Below are positions 23,439-32,819 of a stretch of DNA of 64,000 nucleotides, in pieces. The stretch spans positions 62,001-126,000 of the forward strand of contig LRSR01008563.1 of NCBI GenBank assembly GCA_001579985.1, written 5' to 3'. Numbering within the stretch: position 1 is the stretch's first letter; every line of letters starts with the position of its first letter. Origin of the DNA: Hypsibius dujardini (taxonomy: Eukaryota > Tardigrada > Eutardigrada > Parachela > Hypsibiidae). Below the pieces are notes generated by a model. The model saw nothing but the letters and a program-made list of their open reading frames with translations. It did not search any database and was not told the origin of the DNA. The translations under genes and the position numbers were made by a program.

Positions 23439-26400
23439 TCAATGTGCTTTAACTATTTGAAACTGCCACCGTTGCCGATCTGATTCATTATCACAGGGCT
23501 TGAGAAGGAGTTGTTCGCTATCTTGCCGTTCAGCGCATTTTCCTTTTGATTTGTGTTTGATCTGCTGGGTTGTGTTGAGGTACTGCCATGGACCGTCAAC
23601 TTTTCCCTTGGGACAAGTAATTAACTCCAAACGATCGCTTTGGTCCACTTGGACACATCGCTCCCCGATCCCTATTTGACCTTCCGCGTTGAGTCTGACC
23701 AACTGATGTCCTCCACTATGATGACTGCAATGGAAAATTGAAAATTTTGAAAGCATGTCTCTCTTTAATTTGTCACTTATTAATGTAAGAATGTCACTTA
23801 TCAATGTACCAAGGAGAGACGTCAACCTTGGCGGGTACATCGTGGCGCGAATCCCAACATTGCCATGAGTCCTTCACACTTCGCAACTGCACAAACGCAA
23901 CGGATCGGTCAAGCAAAACTCCACCGGTAAAAAACTAAAACTGATTTGACAGACCTCGCCCCAGAAAAGGTTGGCGGGCAACAAAGGAAACTCCTCCACT
24001 ACGTCGTAAGCCACCTGCAAATGCAACGTCATTGTTGTTAATGAAATCGTCTCACCCTAGAGAGAGCAGAACTCATACTCACATTTTCCATGTACCACTT
24101 GAAGCTTTTACAGTTGAGCCGTTCCCGAATAGCCTTCTGTTTTGAAATGTCGCCTTCGTCCAGAGCGCGGACAAGAGGTTCCTAGAAGTACAGAAAAAGA
24201 ACTCAGCCCAGCATGAATTATTATTGCTGTCACACATCTTCAAGGTGATCCCTACTCGAATATAGTAGTATTCTTTATACTCGTCCATCCACACTTCCGC
24301 TACACGCTTGAGATTCAGGGAGACGATGGGCCCTTTCCCGGACAGCTTACCAAATCCATAAGGCATAAAGCCGCGATATATGTGACCAATATGCGAGCAG
24401 GGAACCCACTGTTATAGTAAAACGTAGGTACACTATAAGGTGATTCTTGTCTAACAAAAAACACATTCCGCTCACCTCTATACTTCCTCCACACTGCCAG
24501 ATCTTGAACGAAAGCTCGTACTGTTCACCTACATTCAAAATGTCAGATTTTCATTTAGATGGAGATTTGGAGAGACGGACTCGTAACAATAGACAAGTAC
24601 TAACCGCCCCAAATGAGAAGACCGTCATCGTAGCCACCGAGCTCCAAGAAGTAATCCCGGTTAATTGCAAAGAGACCTCCGGCATGCGTTGGAGATCTGG
24701 AAGACAATACAACTCCATCTGAACTTTGACTGGGTTTCGGAACGGTAGGAAGATGCTATTCCGTACTTGTATGGCTCGCTGGTTCGCTGGCGGCGTTTCT
24801 GCTCCTTTTCAGGGAGTTCCGTTTCTTTGTACAGCAATCCCCATTCGAAAATGCCGCGAAACAACTTCCCTTGGTACTGGGCGTGAATTTCGAATGTGTC
24901 TGAGTCAATGCCGTCGATCACAGGCACCGTCATTACCGTCCTATAGAGAAACAATCAATAGTACAGTACTTACAGCCATGACACATTACACGTACTGCAT
25001 AAATAAGCCAAGGCACCATTACCGGTCTCTTGCAATGGGTGCCAACAACGGTGGCAACCAGTTGACGCCCACTTCACAATGAGCATCAAGGAAGAAAATG
25101 ACCTCAGCCTTTGCCGACTTTGCGCCTAGAAGTACGCCCAATCAGAGCATGACCCCTGGATGATCACAAGAACAAGATGGCTTGACTTACCGTTGCTCCG
25201 AGTACGAATGAGTCCTTCCCGCTCTGCGTTGCGAATGAGTCGCACTTTGCCCTTGAACCGTTCGATATATTCTTCGAGTGCCTTTTTCAAGGGCTCTGTG
25301 TCCAGAAAAGTTGGTTACATCATGAGACACGCGGAGCAACAAGGGACGACGCGAACCTTTGTCGCTGAAATCGTCAACCATCAAAACTTCATCCAACAAG
25401 TGCGGCGGCGTTCGATTTATCACACTGTGGACCGTCCGAAGTAAGGTGCTCCACATTTCTAAGATGGTTATGAAAACGTCAGGCACGTCAGGTGAAACGT
25501 GCATAAATGTCGTTGCCAACCATTCTCACCGTTATGGAAAGCGATTACGACAGCCACCTTCGGCAGCTTAGTTGGATAATCCCAGTGTTTACACCTGCAA
25601 ATGAACACACAACACAATTCCGATCCAGATATGGAAATAGCGGAGCAAGGAACTGAAAACTCATTAGGAGAAAGAGAAGCGGTGATACTGACTCCGTCGG
25701 TCTAGTGTCGGGAATGGAGCGATCAAGCGAAATCCGCTCACTCGCCACTTGGTTGAACCCGTATTCCTGCAAGAAAGAAACAATTTTACCAAATGATCCC
25801 ATTCTGGTGGCGAGACGGCAAGCTAACATGATTTCCTCCGATTGCGGCTGCTTCGTCCGCTCCCGACAACCTCACGGCCACTCCATTCTCCCCTGGTCCG
25901 TGCCGTTTCTCTTGTGTTACTTCGTAATTGCCCAAGGCTCCTTCCTTGAAAAAGGGCACTTTGAGCATATTTTCAGTTACAGGATCATTCTCATCCGATG
26001 GTACAGGACGTGAAGAAACACTCTTCTTGTTAGCATTCTCCTGAGGCGGTTTCATTTGCCCATTGGGATCTTCCCGGAGGATGGGAAGGGCCTTTTTCCT
26101 TGGCGCGGGAATATTTCGTCTCTGCTTTGGATGACCGGGAAGTGCGTCTCCTTCTTCATCACGGACGAGTGGGACGGCATCAATCACTGCTGGAATAACT
26201 TGGTCTTGGTCAGCCTGCGGCTCCGGCAGAGCAATTTGTTGTTGATGGTCTTTTACGTCAGTGTCGCTGCCGTGGTCGAAGGCATTACCTTCAGGAGACT
26301 CCACCTGCAACAGGAACCTTAATGAATGTAGCAACATTAGCTTGGCTTTTAATTATTTGTAGACCACAAAAGAAGAAAAAGAAACGGAAAAACAAGCAAA

Positions 26401-26900
26401 CGACGCTTAACACACCAAGAGCAATGCTGTTAGATTCATGCTCGGCAGTACTAGGAGATCAATCAATGGAGCGACAGAGTGACCAAACCTAGTTCTGCAA
26501 TCAATATAGCCAATAAATTATTTTCTAAGCAAAAAATAGGCTAAAAACTATTCTACTAGAAAAAACTGTCCTTTTATGCGATCGTGCTACTTTTAGATTT
26601 GACAAATTATAAATTGATAAGCTACTAATTATAATTAATAATTAGACACCAGGCGAGTGCTATATTTTAGAGGGAGACGTGCTTCTCTGTTGTACGGTCT
26701 ACCTGATGCTCTTGCTTGCCATGATCATACACCTGCTCCTCCTGCAGGTCGAGTTTGTTTCTGGATAAGAAAGAGATAGGAATGACGAGAATGAGGCAAA
26801 GAATTGCGGCGACCAGGCCGACTTTGAATGCGAGCGCCGGAGTAAAACGTGGCACTCGCTTTAACACACGCGCAACCTTCATCATCGGTCGATCATGCAA
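23439..26900 (-). CDS. Polypeptide GalNAc-transferase, GALNT7/10-like (GALNT-B)
   Basis: Paralogue of GALNT-A on the opposite strand, converging with it. The first ATG is at 26,900, with two more Met codons within 7 residues. A basic tail is followed by the anchor [20 protein letters not shown]. The stem region is much longer than in GALNT-A: one exon (about 26,306-25,829) encodes roughly 160 charged, Pro/Gln-rich residues. The catalytic domain shows [28 protein letters not shown], the DxH motif in [46 protein letters not shown] and [17 protein letters not shown]. The lectin domain ends at 23,439 ([23 protein letters not shown], last [11 protein letters not shown]). Residues around donor and metal sites match GALNT-A closely, pointing to a local inverted duplication followed by divergence of the stem. 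The frame was checked at most junctions, not summed end to end. Confidence 0.93.
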
Positions 26901-27429
26901 TCAAGCAAGCAGACTAAAACCAATCAAATCATCCTCATGCTCCCTTCCTTCTCTTCGATCAAGCACAAGCAAGAGATGGCTAAAGTACCAGTTGAAAAAA
27001 TAATAACAATTCCAACAAGTTTGCAAATTGAAATGCAGGGCTAGTAGTAGTACTCATACCACTTGTTTTTCTTTTGTGAGAAAAAAGTAAAACAGCTGAT
27101 TACTGCACTTCCACAGTACTACGCGTAGAAAATGCCATTGTGCGTAGGCTCTGCGCTGCATGTAGTCCACCAAATCTGATTGACTGTTACTGCATAGTAG
27201 CATTTCTACAGATATTGCAGGAAATGCCAGAAAGTGGTGAGAACGCCATCAAATTGCCAACGACAGAGTTGGTGCTTGTTTTTTCACAAAATTCCGACGA
27301 TCTAAGAAGGGTTTTTTCATGTTGCGTCTCTCAACAGGACAGTGCATAAAATAAGAAATGTTTAATGTCCAGCTTTCGAAATCCACTTTGTTTCGACCGA
27401 CTGCATTCGCTCCCAAATTTCATCAGTAA
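26901..27429. other. Region upstream of GALNT-B
   Basis: About 530 bp with no recognisable gene. A 69-codon open frame at 27,140-27,349 lacks support. The GALNT-B promoter should lie here. Confidence 0.5.
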
Positions 27430-27955
27430 GGGGCCTTTCACATATTACGTAATCAAGGGAGGGTGGGTGGGTGGTACGCGAAAAGCTTACGTTTTATTAG
27501 GATTTCTTGGGTGGTCCGACCTATGATTACGTAGTGATTACGAAGAGGGGGTGGTCACAAAACCCGAAAATTTCTTCGAATTTCATTCAAATTTCGCTCT
27601 TTATCAAGTACCTCGGGCAAGGGCAAATATTATTCGCCTGGTGTTAGTCACGCCCAATCACTTAAATGAGGGGTTCTGTCATGGGGCTAAAATTACCAGC
27701 CTCCTCCATATCGACGTCCGCTGCTCCGCACGAATTCGTTTGAGCAGCGTTCTCTGGGTTCGTCGCAAACTTCTGTCATGGCATCGCTATCCGGCGGGAT
27801 TATTTTGTATTTGGGGGAGGGGGTGGCTCGACCATTGATTACATTGTGATTACGACCCAGAGGGTGGGTAGAGGCTGTGATTACGTCATATTACGAGGGT
27901 GGGTGAGTGGGTAAGAAATGTAGATTTTTTTATTACGTAATATGTGAAAGGTCCC
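27430..27955. mobile_element. MITE of PIF/Harbinger type, 526 bp, TSD TAA
   Basis: Terminal inverted repeats of 24 bp with one mismatch: the left end begins GGGGCCTTTCACATATTACG and the right end, reversed, begins GGGACCTTTCACATATTACG. Both ends are bordered by TAA (27,427-27,429 and 27,956-27,958), the 3-bp target duplication typical of PIF/Harbinger. The subterminal parts repeat GGGTGGGTGG and GATTACGTAGTGATTACG-like motifs on both sides. No transposase frame is present, so it is non-autonomous. The near-perfect ends suggest fairly recent movement. It lies 54 bp from the end of the small gene at 28,010. Confidence 0.9.
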
Positions 27956-28009
27956 TAACTCGACAGCATAACACACAGATACAACTTCTCTAATCAGAAA
28001 AGGACGGTT

Positions 28010-28614
28010 TTATTTCTTCACGTTTGAGTACTTCTCATTAGCTTCTCTGAACACGCCGGTGAAATATTCATTAGTCTTTGATGGTAGCTCTTGGCCCGGA
28101 CGGTGATTCTTGTCGGTCAGAAATGTCAAAACAGCGGAAATTTCGTCACTTTCCAAAAATTGCTGCCTGATATCGAGATTCGATCGCAAAACTCCCCGGA
28201 TTTGGGCTTTTTTAATGTGCAACTTTTTGGGTTTTAAAGAACCACTTTTTTTTCTGAATAATCAGCGTTTTTTCTGTTATTGAACGGTATTATATGCCCT
28301 GCAACAGGAACTCGTACATGCTCTCACCTTGTCCGTATATGTACATTCTTTTGCGTCGAAGAGAAAGCCGAATACGCGATATTTCTACTGTGTGCTACTG
28401 TACTTGTGCGCTCTTGCCATACGTGCGTGGGGTGTGTGGCATCAAGCGGGACTTTTCTTCGTTCCTAAAACGATAGATGCCTAAAAATGTGGAGCCGCGT
28501 GACGTAAACGAACGATCGAGTCCACAACAGGTGTCGTAGGAACAGCACTATAGAGAAATCAGCGGGCAGTTGGAGTCAGACGCGGTCTTACCGGGAGGTG
28601 AACGGCCATTTCAT
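28010..28614 (-). CDS. Small protein of 88 residues, unknown function
   Basis: A two-exon reading: exon 1 at 28,614-28,592 (ATGAAATGGCCG...CCCG/GTAAGA), exon 2 at 28,253-28,010 after ATTATTCAG. Lengths of 23 and 244 nt sum to 89 codons with frame closed. The product starts MKWPFTSRKKSGSLKPKK, basic at the N-terminus, followed by a helical, well-composed stretch (LRSNLDIRQQFLESDEIS, then VLTFLTDKNHRPGQ and SKTNEYFTGVFREANEKYS). No signal peptide or membrane segment. The composition looks like a conserved intracellular protein, but I do not recognise the family. AATAAA overlaps the stop codon (28,008-28,013), so the 3' UTR may be only a few bases long. Further 5' exons cannot be excluded. Confidence 0.55.
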
Positions 28615-29361
28615 TGTCTGTCCGGATGGTCGACGGACATTCCTTGCTAGGTTATTATGATCCTTAAGGTTCATGCTTCATTCAGAAAGTAGACTGCCGC
28701 CAATAGTCCCTTCACTTTCCAGCCTCACTGTCAAGCTTCCGGACTTACAATAACTCGTCCGGGCAGGAAAGATCGCCAACGTTCGTCACCAGTACTAATT
28801 TGTTGCATCTGAACCGCGTAAGAAACCTTGCGGATCGAAGAGCAATTTTTTTCTGAATCACTAAAAAGACTTCTGATTACTCCCCAATTTTGGAAGATGG
28901 AGAGAAGCTTTGAAACGCCAGAATAGACAATTTCCAGTCAGTACAGCACTTAATGCTTGCAATGTCACCTTGATTTGCAAGTGTTTGACAATGTTTGACA
29001 TAGACCGGGAGCTCGTAATGCGCTCAATAATTCATTACATTGTTCTAGTAGTACTGTACTACACTACCACCTTCCCCGAACCACTTCTTTCAATGTCAGC
29101 AGTTAGATGGCTAGTTATGAAGCCATGCCCCTTCTTAAGAGCTTTACCCTAGATTAAATATGAAGCATACAAGTTTGATAAAAATTAATGATGGAGACCG
29201 TTCGTCTCCCTTCATCAAAAGAAGATAGGCCTTTTGTAAAGGAAGCCGTTCAAAATCAAATCATTAGTCTGAATCCAATTAAACCAGCCCCAAAATGTGT
29301 ATAATATAGATAACGTAACAAGCAGGCATAGGTCTTGTGGTTTTTAGTTATGCATTTCCGC
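28615..29361. other. Gap between the small gene and Ly6-A
   Basis: About 750 bp with no supported gene. A plus-strand open frame at 28,910-29,152 shows no recognisable motif. A small palindrome, GGAGAC-CGTTC-GTCTCC, lies near 29,193. Confidence 0.5.
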
Positions 29362-30219
29362 CTAGCCGGACGTTGCATTGACCGGTACTTGCGGCACAAG
29401 CCGAATGATCTCGGTGACCTCGGTCGTTACCGGCTGTAGGCAAAAAAAGCACATTAGCGTACAATTAAATTAACAACAAGACCAATCGAGAACAATGCCG
29501 CGTGGTGTACCTCGATATTGTTGCAACCATCGGTTTTACATTTATAATAGGCTGTGAAAGATAAATAGGTATAAGTGCGAGATTTATTTGAGAATCACAA
29601 TTTTGACAAACATTGGACAAACCTGCTGGCAAATCGTCCGTCCACAAATCTAGCATAGAGCATTCATCCCCTCCCAATTTGAAGTCCTCAACCTGAAGTT
29701 TAGTTCAACGGCCACATTATGACTACAATATATCTTATAGTCACTACTTGTGCAGTGCTGGTTTTCTTTATAAACGCGACATACGTGATTTCCACAACCA
29801 CGGTAAACTGTGATTTCTCCTGCCGATAAATAGAAATCGTTAATTTATCTCTCACAAGTTACAAATATCCGGCATCCAAGAATATTAGCGTTGGGGGGAG
29901 ATACACAAAAGATTAACCGATTTAAATCCCGTGCTTACCTTTGGCATTGCCCAAAACGACGGCCACGCAGTGTTTGCTATCGGAGCAGTTGACGGTAGCT
30001 TGACCGGCGATTGCGCGGCAGTCTTGTCCGGTGGAGTTACTGGGCAAGCAGGAGAAGCAGTTTAGCCCCAAACTGCCTTGACCTTTTTTGGGAAGATATT
30101 ATTTGACTGTATGTTATCTTATGCTTCGGCTGATATTATATAGAGTGGGGCGCAACTAACTCACCAAGAATGGTCAGGAGAAAGGCAACCCCTGCAAATC
30201 CGTACACAGAGCTCATCAT
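29362..30219 (-). CDS. Ly6/uPAR-like secreted protein A
   Basis: Six exons (30219-30165, 30076-29939, 29819-29785, 29692-29623, 29551-29511, 29433-29362) give 136 residues with frame closed. A signal peptide (MMSSVYGFAGVAFLLTILG) precedes a cysteine-rich domain beginning LNCFSC, with nine cysteines in total, a central YRGCG and the terminal CNN (CKTDGCNN) typical of three-finger Ly6 proteins. The short tail after CNN is not hydrophobic, so a GPI anchor is unlikely and secretion is inferred. Ly6-type proteins commonly modulate receptors or channels; the partner here is unknown. It lies head-to-tail with Ly6-B, and the second exons of both genes are exactly 138 nt, which supports tandem duplication. 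Confidence 0.82.
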
Positions 30220-30750
30220 GAAGCGATAGAATTAGTTATTTATCGATATTAAATGCTGGCCGTGTAGAAACTGCCACGAAGTGGAAAGTGATTGAAAGGC
30301 TTGGGGCAATCGAGTATACTGGGATGTATAGCCAGTCAATGTCTGCATGCAGACCTGTCGCTACGTCCTTGACGCATCGACTCAGTTCCGGCTGGACTAG
30401 CTCTCACGGTGCAAAAACACCATTTTTTTCGGCGGCAAAAACTCCTTTTGTAGCCTTTGACTTAGTTTTGTCGTAGCCAGTCAGCCGCTTCGGCAGTATG
30501 AACTGGATAATTGCATAAACAGAGACAACCGGTTCCATTTGTCTAGGGGTAGGTATATAGGGCAGGGGGTATCAGTTGGCACTGATATGCATCTGACTGT
30601 TGGATGTTCATCATTACACATTGTAAGAGTACGTAAATTTCGGTCAGAGAAAGAAGAATCGATGACCAAAGCAACCAAAAACAAACAAGGCCACCAGGGT
30701 ATAAAACTTTAGTAAAAACTATATTCACACCTTAAACAACGGTAATATTT
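30220..30750. other. Gap between the two Ly6-like genes
   Basis: 530 bp with no supported gene. It should contain the Ly6-A promoter and the Ly6-B 3' end. Confidence 0.5.
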
Positions 30751-31959
30751 TTATCGTCTGTCAAAAACAGTACGACCTCTTCGAGCAGGTCGTAAGGTAT
30801 TCTCCGTGACCACAACTGCTTTAAGTTCCACTTCGTTGTCAGGGTAGGCGATTCTACGCTTTTTCGTAGTGGTTATAGTTGTGGTAGGTGGTTTTTGGCC
30901 ATAGCTGCCATCGCTTGATGTTTCCCTTGCTTCGCCGTCGTTTTCCGGTGAAGGGGGTTGAACGGCTCGTTGGGGTGTCCTTACAACTGCTGGTACGACT
31001 CTTTTGTTAGTCACTGCCACGGTGACCTGGTCCTCATCTCCATCAGTACTCTGATTATTTTGGCTCTGTTGTTGGATTTGTCTTTTTGGTGGGAGCGTAA
31101 CAATAACCTTCTGGACTGTCCGCACCGGCTGCGGTTTCACTTCCGCTTCATTTTGGTCTGAATTGTCCTCTTCGTCACCTGAATTGGTTTGACCGGAGGA
31201 AAACGTCGAGGAGGATGGCTTTTTCCCTCTGCTGGATGAGGATGAATCCTGAACGAACACGCTACCATTGCTGCTTTGAACCGCTTTAGTCAGGAGAACC
31301 ACGTCGGAACCGGCCGCTAGTTGTGTGGCTTCTCCGGCTGGCTCAATATTATTGCACTGATTACCTCGGCACTAATGAATGGAGAGAGAGGTCCAATTAA
31401 AAGCATGCGTAAGCACATGAACATTAAACACTATTACCTGATAGAGAGCCATGCCGGTGTCTAAAAGTGCATCATCCTGCATTATGTCACATTCTGAGCT
31501 TCCAAAGCTCCATGCGCTAACTTGGCCACCACAGCCGCGATTAACGTTCACTTTCCCTGAATGAATAAAAGAGATGTCATTTCGATTCGAAGCTCACCTG
31601 GGCTTTTACATGTACTTCGATAAATTAGGCAGGCTCTTGTCGGAATACAAATTAAAAATTGTAAAAAACATTGCTTTAAATTTAGCAAACCATTTTTTAG
31701 GAAGACCAGTGCCGTGCAGGATGATGACGAGTCGGGACAGTTGACGGTCATGGCCTCTGATACTTTCCGGCAGAATTTTCCACTTTGTTCGTTGGACAAA
31801 CAGGCCAAGCACTTGAGGGCTTCCGTCACTTCGTAAAAATAAAATCATTTGTTCGTTTTGAAAATTTGTCTTTCTAATTATGCTGTTTTTCATACAGACA
31901 GAGAAACACCTACCTTCCCAAGCAGACACAACGAAAATGAAGAAGATGAGCAACTTCAT
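30751..31959 (-). CDS. Ly6/uPAR-like secreted protein B with long disordered tail
   Basis: Four exons (31959-31914, 31828-31691, 31556-31438, 31371-30751) give 307 residues with frame closed. The start is the ATG of MKLLIFFIFVVSAW, a clear signal peptide; the open frame extends six codons upstream but has no other ATG. The Ly6 domain matches paralogue A: LKCLAC, nine cysteines, NRGCGG, and CRGNQCNNIEPAG. The last exon then adds about 200 residues of low-complexity sequence rich in Ser, Gln, Asp/Glu, Thr and basic pairs (SSSSSRGKK, GDEEDNSDQNE, PTTTITTTKKRR, RPARRGRTVFDRR). No membrane anchor is seen. The tail has possible dibasic processing sites and many potential O-glycosylation residues. 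It could be a matrix or precursor protein; that is inference. Confidence 0.8.
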
Positions 31960-32819
31960 TTTGCCTCTCAAATTCAATTAGAAGGCAAAATAAAAAGAAT
32001 GGGAACCTTTTTAGATACTACACTATAGTACTCACAGCTTAAAAAATACAGTAGTAACGACAAGTGGTTGAGCTTCAATCAACTTCCGTACTTTTGCGTT
32101 TATGAAAGAAGATACATTGTAGTGTACGGAAGATGATACACATCGCGTCTTCTGTTCATCTATCCGTCTGTTATTACTTTTTACTGTGGCAACAGACTAA
32201 TTGTTTGTTAATATTTATTGGGGTCATTCGGCGCTTTGACTATACTGCTCATTACTGTACTTTCCATATCAAAAGATCGCCTCAGTGGCACGTACATGTA
32301 ATATGGTGACTTCTTAAGAGAAACAGACCCTGTAACGGCGCCGTAGATTAGTGGGAGTTTTTGACGGCCATCAGCGAGGCAGTAATAACAAAGTCATACC
32401 AATCTGTACGATTTCGTACGATCGAGACGTGAAGAAAGAATACAAGTCGTTATGGGCAGGCAGGAGCTATCAGTAAATTTTATTTAACCGCTAAAACTGA
32501 CGTCTGTCGACCGCTTGACCGTCTTCTCGTCTATCATAACAAAACCACATACAAATTAAATTCTACGCGTGGCCGAACACGCCTCCGTCTATACGAATCT
32601 ATTTCTTTTATTGAAGATCTGTGATGACCGGGACGGAAGAATCAATTCATCAGGCAAATATATATTCTTCAGAACTTGACCGAGATATGAGAGAGAAAGC
32701 AGGGATTGGTCACAGGATTTGAGGAGAGAAGGGAAAGAAAAAGGAAAAATAACTTTAAGTAAACAGGGTCAAAAAACAGTAATACATTAAAGAAACGTCT
32801 AATAATTGGAATGTATTTC
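31960..32819. other. Gap between Ly6-B and the tandem phosphatase gene
   Basis: About 860 bp with no supported gene. It contains the Ly6-B promoter. TTTATT motifs near 32,480 and 32,606 could be minus-strand poly(A) signals for the phosphatase gene that ends at 32,820. Confidence 0.5.

Noticed and set aside
24661-24954. Frame after EPYKYG in GALNT-B as an altered catalytic region
   Set aside because: GTACGG...TTCCAG is an intron; splicing gives [15 protein letters not shown] as expected.
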